This document shows, piece after piece, positions 1 through 8,393 of a stretch of DNA of 25,453 bases. Source of the stretch: a virus; IMG/VR virus record IMGVR_UViG_3300036715_000784, positions 1 to 25,453 of that record. One strand, 5' to 3'. A program made the position numbers and the translations under genes. The stretch's first letter is position 1; each line of letters starts with the position of its first letter. Under the pieces are notes generated by a model. It was not told the origin of the DNA, searched no databases, and saw nothing but the letters and a program-made list of their open reading frames with translations.

Positions 1-1
1 G

Positions 2-337
2 GACTGCGGCATGTTCCTGGCTGAGGTCTACGAGCAGACGGGCGTCATGCCCCATGTGGTCCCCGATGAATACCCCCCCGACTGGCACATGCACCAGGAC
101 GGAGAGCGGTACCTGGGCCTGGTGGCGGCCCATGCCCACCAGGTGGAGGTCGGCCTGCCGGGTGACATCGTGCTTTATCGCTTCGGCAGGTGCGTCAGCC
201 ATGGCGCCATTGTCATCGCCTGGCCTCAGATCATCCACGCCTACATCCGGCTGGGGGTTGTGCTGGACGAGGGGGAGCGAAACACCGTGCTGCGCGAGGC
301 GCAGGCTGGATTCTGGTCTCCGTGGGGAGGTGCCTGA
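2..337 (+). CDS. NlpC/P60-type tail peptidase, 5'-partial
   Basis: The reading frame is open to the left edge, so the gene starts upstream. It opens with Asp-Cys-Gly, the catalytic cysteine context of phage NlpC/P60 proteins, continues into a helix (MFLAEVYEQ), and later has the SHGAIVI strand that carries the catalytic His and an IIHAY segment fitting the third polar position. Phage members are tail-tip assembly or peptidoglycan hydrolases (lambda K-like) that help the tail cross the cell wall. The position directly before a J-like protein is the usual one. The TGA stop overlaps the ATG of the next gene by one base. The ATG at 11 is internal, because it would remove the catalytic Cys. Confidence 0.85.
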   Translation, partial: DCGMFLAEVYEQTGVMPHVVPDEYPPDWHMHQDGERYLGLVAAHAHQVEVGLPGDIVLYRFGRCVSHGAIVIAWPQIIHAYIRLGVVLDEGERNTVLREAQAGFWSPWGGA

Positions 338-2406
338 TGGGTGGGGTATTCGGAGGTAGACATAGCACCAGCACCACGGAGCAGGTTCTGGCCGGGATGC
401 AGATTCAGACCAGTTCCTACGGTGGGGTTCTGCCGATCGTCTATGGCACCACTCGCATCGCAGGGAATCTGGTCTACTACCCAATCAACGACTTCAAGGC
501 CATCCCCCACACCACCAGCACCACCGTGGGCAAGGGTGGCGGCGGTTCCACGGTCACCAACACCACCTACACCTACACGGCCTGCGTCATACTGGCGCTC
601 TGCGAGGGTCCCGCCACCAGCATCAACCAGGTTTGGAGGGACAAAGACCTGGGCAGTCTGTCCGGGTTCGGCTTCACCTTCTTTTCTGGAACCCGCACTC
701 AAACGCCCTGGAGCTACCTGACCTCCAACCACCCGACCCAAGCCACCGGCTACTCCGGCATGGTCCTGGTGGCTAACGCCGCTGCCGACCTGGGCAGTTC
801 CGGCGCCATGAAAAACCACAGCTTCGAGGTAATCGCCCTGGCCGCCACCCAGCAAGATCCTGCCGCCCACGCAGCCTATGATGCGAAGCCCTCGGATATT
901 GTCATCGACTTCCTGAGCAATGCCTACTACGGCGCCACATGGGACCCGACGAAGATTGGGGACCTGGTGACTGGCGCGGCAAGCTACGCCACCTATTGCC
1001 AAGCGGCGGGCTTCGTTCTGTCTCCCGCCTTCAACACCCAGAAGCCAGCGAGAACACACCTGCAGGACATTTTCGACGCCACAAACTCAGATTCCGTGTG
1101 GCACTCAAGCGCAACCAGTATGGTCCTGAATGTGGTGCCCTACGGCGACCAGCCCATCACAGCCAACGGGACCACCTACACCCCGAATACGACCCCGCTC
1201 TACGACCTGACCTACGACGACTTTCTCGGGGTGGTAGGGAAGGACGGGAAGCCCACCGGCAAGAGCCCCATCACGATTACCCGCACCTCCAACCAGGATG
1301 TCTACAATTCCGTTCCGGTCGAGTACTGGGACCGGCTGACGGGCTACAACGTGAGCGTGGTGGATGTTCCCGAGCCGACCGATGTGGCCGTGAACGGGCT
1401 CAAGAAGGCTTCCCCGATGAGCCTCCACATGATCACCCGGGCCAGCGTGGCGCAGTCCATCAGCACAATTAAGGCCCAGCGAAATGTCTATGTTCGGAAC
1501 CAATACACCTTCAACCTCGGCTGGCGCTACTTCCTGCTGGAGCCGATGGATCTTGTGACCCTCACGGACCCCATCATCGGCTTCGATCACAAGGTCGTCC
1601 GCATCCTCAGCATTGACATACCAGACGAGAGCAGTGAGGAGAACGGCATCACCGTTACCGCCGAGGAGTGGCCCTTCGGCGTGGCCACCGCCACAGCCTA
1701 CACGGTCCAGACGCCATCGGGCGTTGCGCCGAATGTGAATGCTGACCCTGGTCCGGCGGCTGACCCGACCATCTTCGACAGCCCTGCTCTCTGGTCGCAG
1801 AGTGGCGGCCCAGAGGTCACGCTGGCGGCGGCTGGTGGCTCAATCTGGGGTGGCGCCGAGGTCTGGGTCAGCACCACGGGGACGACCTATGCCAAGGCGG
1901 GCTACATCACCAACCCATGCCGTTTCGGCACCCTCACCGCCGCGCTGGCGGCCTACGCAGGCGGCACGGCCCAGGACAACACCAACACCCTCTCCGTCAC
2001 TATCCCCAACGGTGGTGCGCTCTTCAGTGTCGACAATGCCAGTGCGGCGGCTGGTCTGAATCTGATCTGGGTGGACGGGGAGATGATCAGTTTCCAGACT
2101 GCCACGCTCACGGGTACGAACGCCTACAATCTGACCGGGCTCTACCGTGGGCTCTACGGCACCTCACCTGGCAGCCATCTCTCCGGGGCGAAGTGGGCGA
2201 AGTGCGACCCCAATGTTTTCCACTACGCCATCCCGGCGGCGCAGGTGGGCGTCCCGCTCTATGTGAAGCTCGTCTCCTACAACCAATGGGGCGGCGGGCT
2301 GAGGCAGATCAGCGCCGAGACTGCATATACCTTCACGCCCACCCTCCAGACTCTGCCGGGGCCAACCAGCGTCACGGTAGCGGTCGCAGACACGCCTTTC
2401 TGGTGA
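337..2406 (+). CDS. J-like phage tail protein (host-specificity/tip type)
   Basis: This 689-residue protein starts at the ATG at 337, chosen for a GGAGG box at 326-330 and a one-base overlap with the preceding stop; an in-frame start at 190 would lie inside the upstream gene. The N-terminal part (GGVLPIVYGTTRIAGNLVYY) and the conserved region around residues 330-460, ending near EEWPFG, resemble the phage tail protein family that forms the baseplate hub or tip of siphoviruses. A Gly/Ser/Thr-rich loop lies near residues 60-75. The C-terminus enters what looks like a fibronectin III strand (LPGPTSVTVAV) but stops 6 residues later, while the next gene holds the likely remainder of that fold. Confidence 0.8.
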   Translation: MGGVFGGRHSTSTTEQVLAGMQIQTSSYGGVLPIVYGTTRIAGNLVYYPINDFKAIPHTTSTTVGKGGGGSTVTNTTYTYTACVILALCEGPATSINQVWRDKDLGSLSGFGFTFFSGTRTQTPWSYLTSNHPTQATGYSGMVLVANAAADLGSSGAMKNHSFEVIALAATQQDPAAHAAYDAKPSDIVIDFLSNAYYGATWDPTKIGDLVTGAASYATYCQAAGFVLSPAFNTQKPARTHLQDIFDATNSDSVWHSSATSMVLNVVPYGDQPITANGTTYTPNTTPLYDLTYDDFLGVVGKDGKPTGKSPITITRTSNQDVYNSVPVEYWDRLTGYNVSVVDVPEPTDVAVNGLKKASPMSLHMITRASVAQSISTIKAQRNVYVRNQYTFNLGWRYFLLEPMDLVTLTDPIIGFDHKVVRILSIDIPDESSEENGITVTAEEWPFGVATATAYTVQTPSGVAPNVNADPGPAADPTIFDSPALWSQSGGPEVTLAAAGGSIWGGAEVWVSTTGTTYAKAGYITNPCRFGTLTAALAAYAGGTAQDNTNTLSVTIPNGGALFSVDNASAAAGLNLIWVDGEMISFQTATLTGTNAYNLTGLYRGLYGTSPGSHLSGAKWAKCDPNVFHYAIPAAQVGVPLYVKLVSYNQWGGGLRQISAETAYTFTPTLQTLPGPTSVTVAVADTPFW

Positions 2407-2415
2407 GGTGTTGCA

Positions 2416-2706
2416 ATGAGGTCCAAGGATGACAGCGATGGGATCAGCGGCACGGGCGGCACGGGCGGCGGCCCTGCTGTCCTCCGACGGCAGTACATCG
2501 CCGTGACTTGGGAGTGGCCTTCCAATGTCGCAAATCCGTCCAGCTTTGAGGTTGCGATCTACACGGGCGCGGACCCCACCGCCACGGACACTTATGTGGT
2601 TCCTCTGAAGAAGTGCCTGGGCACGGATATGCGCTTACAGGTGACCGTCTCACCATCCACCAATCTGACGAACATCAGTGCGGCTGTGAGGGCATTGTAT
2701 GAGTAG
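2416..2706 (+). CDS. Small fibronectin-III-like tail protein
   Basis: A 96-residue protein. A Gly-rich stretch (GTGGTGGGPAV) at residues 12-22 leads into beta-strand-like sequence (YIAVTWEWP, SFEVAIYTG, MRLQVTVSP, ISAAVRALYE) that fits most of one FnIII domain. It begins 9 nt after the stop of the J-like gene and overlaps the next gene by 8 nt. It could be an independent small tail protein or the broken-off end of the J-like protein, since the J-like protein ends in what looks like the first strand of the same domain. No close family is recognised. Confidence 0.6.
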   Translation: MRSKDDSDGISGTGGTGGGPAVLRRQYIAVTWEWPSNVANPSSFEVAIYTGADPTATDTYVVPLKKCLGTDMRLQVTVSPSTNLTNISAAVRALYE

Positions 2707-5700
2707 CTCACCCTGGTCCACCAGTTCTGCCTCTGGAACCGCCACGGCATTGTCCACGGATCTGGCAACGGGGGCGGCTGTCGCCGCAGCTCAGACCGCC
2801 GCGAATAATGCTCAGGCTGCGGCTAATGCAGCACTTGACGGTCTCTCTATCATCATCTCGGACAATACCTTAAGCCCTGTCGAAAAATCCGCCGTAGTGT
2901 TGGACTACATGAACATTACGAATGAGCAGGCCGGGATTGATGCTCAAGCAGACGCTTACGCCGTGAGCCGCACGGCCTATGACACTTCCGTCTCGGCTCT
3001 GACCTCCTACCTCGGAACACTCACGGGCTGGAATGTCATTCCCGGCTCGGGCGTGACCATTGATGGCCCAACCTTCCGGCAGAAGTTTGCCGATGTGTAC
3101 TCCACTCGTCAGGCGCTTCTGAATGCGATCTATGCGAAGGCTAAGGCTCTGGCTGATGCGGCACAAGCCACGGGGAATAGCGCACAGACCGCCGCGAATA
3201 ATGCTCAGACAGCCGCGAATAACGCACAGACCGCAGCTAACACAGCGAACACAGCTCTCGCCAACATTGCCTCAGACAACATTCTCAGTCCTGGTGAGAA
3301 GCCTGCCGTAGTCCTCGACTACACCAACATCACGAATGAGCAATCCGGGATTGATGCTCAGGCTGGTGCCTTCACTTGCACAGCGGTTGATGCAGCTAAG
3401 GGGCCTTACGACACTGCCGTCTCATCACTGACCTCCTATCTGGGCACACTTACGGGTTGGAACGTCATCCCTGGTTCTGATGTAGCCATCGTGGGAACCA
3501 CCTTCAGACAGAAGTTTGCCGATGTGTACTCCACTCGTCAGGCCCTTCTGAATGCGATCTATGCCAGGGCCAAGGCGCTTGCAGATGCGGCGCAGTCTGG
3601 CGTCAACACCATCAACGACCCCGACACCCTCACCGTCGGTGAGAAGCCTCAGATCATCCTGGATTACAACGCGATCACGGGCGAGAACGCGGACCTCGTG
3701 GCGAAGGCCAATGCCTACAGCGTGGACCACTCCACCTATGACACGGCCTATTCCGCGCTGCTATCTTATCTGTCCACCCTCACCAGTCCCACGGCCTGGA
3801 ACTCCCTCAGCGGAACCACATCGCTTGGAACTGGCAACCGTGTGGCCTTGTGGAATCCGAAATGGGCCGCCGTAAAGAATGCCGCCTCCGATCTACGTAA
3901 CGCCATTGCGGCTGGAGCTGGGCAGAAGGCGATCAGCACGGCAGCGACGGACGCCAGCACCAAGGCCAACGCCGCACAACTCGCGTCCCAGCCACATCAG
4001 GTGGCGTGGGCCTATGCGTCCAAGCCAGCGCTTCCGAGTGCGCTCTATCCCGCAGGTTACTACGCGATCACCACGGACGCCCGCACGGTGCAGGTGAACG
4101 CGGCAGGCACGGCGTGGACGGATGTGCTGGTGGCGGCGACGGGGGTTTTCGGACAGTTCTTTACGAAGCAGCTTGTGGTAATGAACTTCGACAATCTGAT
4201 CCCAAACCCCAATAGTGAGCTGGATCTTACGAACATGCCGGTCGGGAGCTATGAGGGCGCTGGGGTTGTCACCGCATCGGACTATGGACTTTCGGCACGG
4301 TCAGGAACAAAGGTTCGACTCGTCCAAAGCTCCCAAGTGCCCTTGTGGCTTACGGATTTCATCCCGTGTGGTGTTGGCGACCAGTTTTACTTCGAGGGAT
4401 ACGCCATTCCCATAGATGTAGCCGGGCAGCGGATAGACTTCTTCGTGGTTTTCTTCGGCGCCGACAAAGTTACGGAATTGGCGTATCCGATGGGGTCTAC
4501 CTATGCGCCTGGCAATGTGTGGAGCAAGGTGTCCGTAGCGTCAACACCAGCTCCGGCAGGTGCGCTTTATGTTCGGTTTGCCGCTCAGACCTACTCGACC
4601 ACCACCAGATACCTCATTGACGATCTATATGCCCGCCGAATGGCCGACGCCTCCATGATCGTGGATGGCACTCTCCAAGCCCTCGTGGTGAAGACCCCGC
4701 TGCTCTACTCGCTGGACATCCGGAGCGGGTCGAACGCGAGCGGGTACCAGGCGGGCACAAATAGCTCGGCACCCGTCGGGTTCAGGATCAGCGCGACACC
4801 GTTCCCCACTTCTTACCTCGGTGCCTCTGGCCAGGATGCCACCCTAGTTCAAATGGAGCTTGGTGCTGGCATCAATATCGCAGGCTATAAATTGTCTGGC
4901 CTGACTGCCCGTTCCATGAGCGCCATCGGTGACAATTTGCAGACCGGAATGTCCTTTCGATGCTTCTACCGTGGGAGCAATGACCCTGGTACCAGGGGCG
5001 GACGCCCCAACATCTCTCGGCTCACCATCACGCCAACGCTCTACCAGACGGACACCACCTACACGGGACGCCTCGATCTCAAGCTGGCACCAAGTTCATA
5101 CACGGATAATTTGGATGGGCTCTCCTACGCCAAGATCGAGTTATTCAGCCAGTCCGCCGCCGGCACAACGGCCACGCTGACCGCACAGGGTGTCTACTAT
5201 TGCACACTGCCAGATCGGATCTACTACAACCCAACGAGTGATTCAGATCCCGGGAACGCGTCCTATGCGACCCAGGTTATTGCCGAGGCTGCGCTGCCAG
5301 GATTCCCGGCATGCAAGGTCACGCTCTACGGCGTGGCGGGATCGAGCGATACCCACTGTTTCTATTCGGCGTCCGGGTGGAATGTTGGGACTGCGCTCAC
5401 GGACAACGGCACAGCTTGGCCGTCAGGTATCACGGGGTCAACGGGTGGCGGAACTGGCGGTGGCACGGGCGGTGGAGGTGCCTGTCCAGACCCCAATGTG
5501 CCTTTGCTCATGGCCGATGGCACCGAGAAGCCTGCTGGTGTTATCCGTGTTGGTGACCGTGTTGTAGCCTGGGACGAAGACGCAGGGTGCGAATGCGTGG
5601 AGGAAGTCACGAGCGCAGTTATGAGCACAAACCACCGCTGGCTGCTTGTTCTTTCCAACGGGCGCACGGGCAAGTTCGCCTCCAATCACCGATTCCTGCT

Positions 5701-5878
5701 TAGTGACGGACATTGGCAAGAAATACAGCACCTAGTCCCCGGCGATGTGCTAACGAACGGCCTAGTTGTAGAATCCGCACGGGCCGACGTTTACGGGCCT
5801 GTCGTCAAGATCACCGTCAACCGAGTCCACACTTACATCACGCTGGGTGTGGTATCCCACAATGTGAAGCCCCAATAG
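2699..5878 (+). CDS. Repeat-containing tail/fibre protein with C-terminal Hint domain
   Basis: A 1059-residue protein. Residues ~20-55 and ~160-190 are Ala/Asn/Gln-rich (AQTAANNAQTAAN), likely coiled coil. Three tandem modules of about 110-140 residues follow, each opening with D-N-x-L-S-P-x-E-K-like sequence and LDY-x-x-IT-x-E; the first two are near-identical around TFRQKFADVYSTRQALLNAIYA. The middle (about 480-910) looks like beta-rich carbohydrate-binding or fibre sequence. After a Gly/Thr linker (~913-927) comes a complete Hint fold: Cys929, VRVGDRVVAWD-like block A, SNHRF block B, and VHTYITLGVVSHN at the end with His1054-Asn1055, followed by only four residues. Hint domains self-cleave through a thioester at the first Cys. 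The late position, after the J-like gene, fits a central fibre or tip protein. Confidence 0.8.
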   Translation: MSSSPWSTSSASGTATALSTDLATGAAVAAAQTAANNAQAAANAALDGLSIIISDNTLSPVEKSAVVLDYMNITNEQAGIDAQADAYAVSRTAYDTSVSALTSYLGTLTGWNVIPGSGVTIDGPTFRQKFADVYSTRQALLNAIYAKAKALADAAQATGNSAQTAANNAQTAANNAQTAANTANTALANIASDNILSPGEKPAVVLDYTNITNEQSGIDAQAGAFTCTAVDAAKGPYDTAVSSLTSYLGTLTGWNVIPGSDVAIVGTTFRQKFADVYSTRQALLNAIYARAKALADAAQSGVNTINDPDTLTVGEKPQIILDYNAITGENADLVAKANAYSVDHSTYDTAYSALLSYLSTLTSPTAWNSLSGTTSLGTGNRVALWNPKWAAVKNAASDLRNAIAAGAGQKAISTAATDASTKANAAQLASQPHQVAWAYASKPALPSALYPAGYYAITTDARTVQVNAAGTAWTDVLVAATGVFGQFFTKQLVVMNFDNLIPNPNSELDLTNMPVGSYEGAGVVTASDYGLSARSGTKVRLVQSSQVPLWLTDFIPCGVGDQFYFEGYAIPIDVAGQRIDFFVVFFGADKVTELAYPMGSTYAPGNVWSKVSVASTPAPAGALYVRFAAQTYSTTTRYLIDDLYARRMADASMIVDGTLQALVVKTPLLYSLDIRSGSNASGYQAGTNSSAPVGFRISATPFPTSYLGASGQDATLVQMELGAGINIAGYKLSGLTARSMSAIGDNLQTGMSFRCFYRGSNDPGTRGGRPNISRLTITPTLYQTDTTYTGRLDLKLAPSSYTDNLDGLSYAKIELFSQSAAGTTATLTAQGVYYCTLPDRIYYNPTSDSDPGNASYATQVIAEAALPGFPACKVTLYGVAGSSDTHCFYSASGWNVGTALTDNGTAWPSGITGSTGGGTGGGTGGGGACPDPNVPLLMADGTEKPAGVIRVGDRVVAWDEDAGCECVEEVTSAVMSTNHRWLLVLSNGRTGKFASNHRFLLSDGHWQEIQHLVPGDVLTNGLVVESARADVYGPVVKITVNRVHTYITLGVVSHNVKPQ
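3080..3565 (+). repeat. Pair of near-identical 57-bp direct repeats inside the tail gene
   Basis: Bases 3080-3136 and 3509-3565 match with one visible difference (a G/C change in the middle of the GCNCTT stretch). They are 429 bp apart and encode the same segment of two adjacent protein repeats. The near-identity at DNA level, including silent positions, implies a recent duplication or gene conversion. Recombination between them would delete one repeat module in frame, since 429 is a multiple of three. Confidence 0.8.
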
Positions 5879-5892
5879 CTATAGGAGCCACC

Positions 5893-6339
5893 ATGGCCGA
5901 CACCCTTCAAACCCTTGCCTTTCTCAATGGAAAGGAGGCCGCGCTCACCCAAGCTAAGAACCTGGTGGATCAGTGCGCCGCTTCCATCGCCCAACTCCAA
6001 GCGGCCAACTACGCGGAGAAAGCACCCATCGTCGCCTCGCTCCAGGGCGTACCCACCATCGGCATCAAGTCGCAACTCACCGTTGAGGCCGAGGCCGAGC
6101 GGCTGGTGGGCATCGGGGCCATGATTGACGCGATCAAGGCCAACCCCGACATTGACCCCACAGCAACCGAAGCGGCCTGGGTCACAGCAGTTGCGGCATT
6201 CACCACGAACCCGGCCATTGAGAACCCCGTGGGCGTGGTCACGGCCATCATGCGGATCATCAACGCACCTGACTGGGCATCGTTCAAGTCCATCATCGTG
6301 GCCGGGGTCAAGGCTGATCTGATCGCGGCGGTATCATAG
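5893..6339 (+). CDS. Hypothetical phage protein, helical, downstream of fibre gene
   Basis: A 148-residue Ala-rich, mostly helical protein of unknown function (MADTLQTLAFLNGKEAAL, AVSAFTTNPAIENP-like segments). The ATG at 5893 is chosen for a TAGGAG box 6 nt upstream and because the longer frame to 5713 runs backwards into the Hint-domain coding region. It lies 14 nt after the tail protein stop, so it may be a fibre-assembly or tail-associated protein by position only. No membrane segment or catalytic motif is seen. Confidence 0.65.
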   Translation: MADTLQTLAFLNGKEAALTQAKNLVDQCAASIAQLQAANYAEKAPIVASLQGVPTIGIKSQLTVEAEAERLVGIGAMIDAIKANPDIDPTATEAAWVTAVAAFTTNPAIENPVGVVTAIMRIINAPDWASFKSIIVAGVKADLIAAVS

Positions 6340-6436
6340 CTGCCCTTGGCGGTGGACTCGTCCCAACATCAAGATCCTGGATTAGAACGCCCGTGGAGGG
6401 CACTGTGCAACACATCACGAAAGCACCGAGGTACAC

Positions 6437-6826
6437 ATGGGGGCAGAGTTCGAGACCTACGCGATGCGGGGACTGGTGGCTGTGCTGGGGGCGGCCCTCT
6501 CCGCCTTCATTTGGCGGGAGGTCACCTCCAAGGACAAACTGTGGAGGGCGGTCAATCAGAACCGGATGGACCATGAAGCCGCGTTGAAAGAAGCGCGGGA
6601 CAGTTTCACCCGCGCCCTGGAGCGTGTGGCCGACCAGTTCCGCCTGTCCATTGACTCACTGAACGACACCATCGGAAGCCTCAGCGCCACCGTGTCTAAG
6701 CTCGATAGTACGATGGCCCGAGATTACGCCACCAAGGATGACTTGCGGGAAACGCGGAACGAACTACGCACGGAGATCCAGTACCATACAGAGAACTGCC
6801 CGCTGAAATATGGAGGTGACCGATGA
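6437..6826 (+). CDS. Membrane-anchored coiled-coil protein of the lysis region
   Basis: A 129-residue protein with one hydrophobic N-terminal segment (about residues 10-26, GLVAVLGAALSAFIW) followed by a long charged helix with heptad character (residues ~40-115) and a short C-terminal tail with a single Cys. This topology is common in phage lysis regions (Bdr/XhlA-like or holin-accessory proteins), but no family is recognised. A GAGG box lies about 6 nt before the ATG. The stop overlaps the next start (ATGA). The 97-nt gap upstream holds no gene. Confidence 0.65.
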   Translation: MGAEFETYAMRGLVAVLGAALSAFIWREVTSKDKLWRAVNQNRMDHEAALKEARDSFTRALERVADQFRLSIDSLNDTIGSLSATVSKLDSTMARDYATKDDLRETRNELRTEIQYHTENCPLKYGGDR

Positions 6827-7203
6827 ACCTGAACTTCAGCCAGTCCACCGGCATGGTGACCAGGGATGACGGCGCACACGTTGGCCAGGGATGGGCTGGG
6901 AATGGGGAGGGCAAGTGCAACCCCGCCATGCAGCACGTCCACAACGTGGGGCCGCTACCCCAGGGCATCTACCGCCTCGGCCCTTGGCAGAACCATCCCC
7001 ACCTGGGACGGATGGTGGCGCCCCTGACCCAGATCACCGGGGAGACCTTCGGGCGGGACGGCTTCTTCATCCACGGGCCGAGCATGGACCCCGCCCGCCG
7101 AGGCCAGGAGTCCCAGGGGTGCTGCGTGGTTCCTTTCGCCGGGCGACTGAAGATCCACGACCTCACACCCGGCCCCGATGACACACTGACGGTGACACCA
7201 TGA
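6823..7203 (+). CDS. DUF2778 (Tlde1-like) protein, candidate endolysin
   Basis: A 126-residue protein. It has the DUF2778 signature: an N-terminal beta hairpin with GKCNPAMQHVHNVGPLPQGIY, then IHGPSMDPARRGQESQGCCVV, where the His (HGPS) and the Ser-x-Gly-Cys segment are the expected active-site residues of the L,D-transpeptidase-like fold. The founding member of this family, Tlde1, is a type VI secretion effector that cleaves or exchanges peptidoglycan cross-links. Here the gene sits between a membrane protein and a holin-like gene, where a phage endolysin is expected, and no other lysin is seen. Function as lysin is therefore inferred. A strong GGAGG precedes the ATG. Confidence 0.75.
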   Translation: MNLNFSQSTGMVTRDDGAHVGQGWAGNGEGKCNPAMQHVHNVGPLPQGIYRLGPWQNHPHLGRMVAPLTQITGETFGRDGFFIHGPSMDPARRGQESQGCCVVPFAGRLKIHDLTPGPDDTLTVTP

Positions 7204-7228
7204 CCGCGTTCCTGCTCGGGAGGATGTA

Positions 7229-7504
7229 ATGCCACCGTGGCTGACTGATCTATTGGAGAAGTTGAGGCCGCGCCTAGGTATTGGCCGCGCCTTTGACAGC
7301 CAGGACCACACCCTGGAGGTCAACCTGGCCGCCTATGGTGTGGGGCTCATCGCCGCTGCGGGTTGGCTGACGTGGTGGTTCTACACCGGCCCACGGGACG
7401 GCAACCTGGTCCTAGCCCTCAGCGCTTTCCTCACCGCCATTACCGGCGGCCTGTTCAAGAAGGGGTCCAATGCACCGGAACCACCGAAGGGGGACGAGCC
7501 GTGA
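7229..7504 (+). CDS. Holin-like two-TM protein
   Basis: A 91-residue protein with a short amphipathic N-terminus, a first hydrophobic segment (about residues 32-53, containing AAYGVGLIAAAGWLTWWFY), a short loop (TGPRDGN), a second hydrophobic segment (about 60-76) and a charged Lys/Pro-rich tail. Size, two membrane segments and charged C-terminus match phage holins. It follows the candidate lysin and precedes a spanin-like gene. GGAGG stands 4-5 nt before the ATG. Its stop overlaps the next GTG start. Confidence 0.65.
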   Translation: MPPWLTDLLEKLRPRLGIGRAFDSQDHTLEVNLAAYGVGLIAAAGWLTWWFYTGPRDGNLVLALSAFLTAITGGLFKKGSNAPEPPKGDEP

Positions 7505-8166
7505 ACGACGCTCAGAAGGGGCTTGTCGCCTGCGTTCTGGTATTCGGGGCCGGGCTAGGGACAGGATGGATGCTGTGGAGGCCGAAGACCCCGAAGCCGG
7601 AGACCTACGCCCCCGCCGCAAGGCAGCAGGACGGAAGCCTGGTGCTGGATCGCAAGCCGCAGCAGGACGCGAAGCCCGTCCAGCAGATCCCCAAGGGGGC
7701 AAAGGTGGAGCGCATCGTCCAGGTGACCGTCCACCCAAACCCAGGTCCGGGGCCTTTGCGCCCCTCCGCGTCCGATGCTTCGGGAACCGTTGACAACCGT
7801 GAAACAGCGCCGCCCTTAATTTCAGTTCCAGGGGGAAACGAAAATAAGCCCCCCTGCCCGCCCGTGCGCGTGGACCTCAGCCTAGTGAGGATGCCTGACC
7901 AGTCCCGCCGCGTGGTGGCATCCAGCCCTGACGGTGTGGTCGTGGGCGGGGTGGACATCCCTGTGGATGCGGCGGTGCCTCAGCGGGTTCTGAAGTGGGC
8001 AGCGGGGCCAAGCTGGAACCCTGCCGACAGAACCTTCGGCGCATGGATCGAGCGGGACGCTGGGTTCCTCCGCCTGGGAGCCGATCTCCACCAAGTGCGA
8101 GAACCCACGGCGGCGGGTGGCCGCACCACATGGGCTGGGTTCATCCGGGTCGGTATTCAGTTCTGA
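7501..8166 (+). CDS. Spanin-like membrane-anchored protein
   Basis: A 221-residue protein from a GTG start that overlaps the holin stop (GTGA). The N-terminus carries one membrane segment (GLVACVLVFGAGLGTGWMLW), followed by a Pro/Gln/Lys-rich periplasm-type stretch and a folded C-terminal part with KWAAGPSWNPADRTFGAW and a final strand GFIRVGIQF. Topology and last position in the lysis cassette resemble an inner-membrane spanin or another phage envelope protein, but it lacks the long coiled coil of Rz. The family is not recognised. The terminator at 8228-8259 follows. Confidence 0.55.
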   Translation: MNDAQKGLVACVLVFGAGLGTGWMLWRPKTPKPETYAPAARQQDGSLVLDRKPQQDAKPVQQIPKGAKVERIVQVTVHPNPGPGPLRPSASDASGTVDNRETAPPLISVPGGNENKPPCPPVRVDLSLVRMPDQSRRVVASSPDGVVVGGVDIPVDAAVPQRVLKWAAGPSWNPADRTFGAWIERDAGFLRLGADLHQVREPTAAGGRTTWAGFIRVGIQF

Positions 8167-8227
8167 GGATGCCATCACGCCGCCCGCCCGCCGTGGCGGC
8201 TCCTCACGGCAGCGAGGGTGGAGTGGG

Positions 8228-8259
8228 CGCCCGGCTCATTGTGGGCCGGGCGTTTTCTT
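8228..8259 (+). terminator. Rho-independent terminator closing the late operon
   Basis: A perfect 8-bp stem CGCCCGGC (8228-8235) / GCCGGGCG (8245-8252) with a 9-nt loop is followed directly by TTTTCTT. It lies 62 nt after the spanin-like stop and separates the late genes from the early promoter. Confidence 0.9.
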
Positions 8260-8274
8260 GTGCCTGTGTGCAGG

Positions 8275-8290
8275 TGTGATAAAGATCACA
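8275..8290 (+). promoter_or_regulatory. CRP-type palindrome upstream of the early promoter
   Basis: TGTGA-N6-TCACA, both half sites perfect against the E. coli CRP consensus. The centre (8282.5) is 57.5 bp upstream of the first base of the -10 box at 8340, so about -70 from the predicted start, near the class I activator positions. The same element with the same spacing recurs at 13720-13735. Confidence 0.7.
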
Positions 8291-8317
8291 ATGTGTGGAG
8301 CGATGATCAATAAAGTG

Positions 8318-8345
8318 TTGCGTCCTGGCCAACGGCACCTAAACT
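8318..8345 (+). promoter_or_regulatory. Early promoter 1
   Basis: -35 TTGCGT (8318-8323), 16-bp spacer, -10 TAAACT (8340-8345). The -35 is weak, which suits activation from the CRP-type site. The sequence after the -10, ACTGAA, is shared with the two other promoters of this region (11547 and 13785). It would drive the Cro-like, YqaJ and RecT genes. Confidence 0.65.
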
Positions 8346-8359
8346 GAAAGCATGGACTA

Positions 8360-8377
8360 GCGGCCAACACAGGCCGC
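8360..8377 (+). promoter_or_regulatory. GCGGCC inverted repeat just downstream of promoter 1
   Basis: GCGGCC (8360-8365) and GGCCGC (8372-8377) flank a 6-nt spacer. They lie about 8 nt after the predicted transcription start and upstream of the HTH gene. It could be an operator for that protein or a 5' hairpin in the mRNA; the sequence does not decide. Confidence 0.4.
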
Positions 8378-8393
8378 CAACATGGAGTCAGGA

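Noticed and set aside
241-1059. Minus-strand frame of 272 codons
   Set aside because: It is antisense to the J-like tail gene, Gly/Val/Arg-rich, and has no ribosome site.
7363-7500. 5' extension of the spanin-like gene
   Set aside because: It overlaps the holin-like gene throughout. The GTG at 7501 overlaps the holin stop in the usual way.
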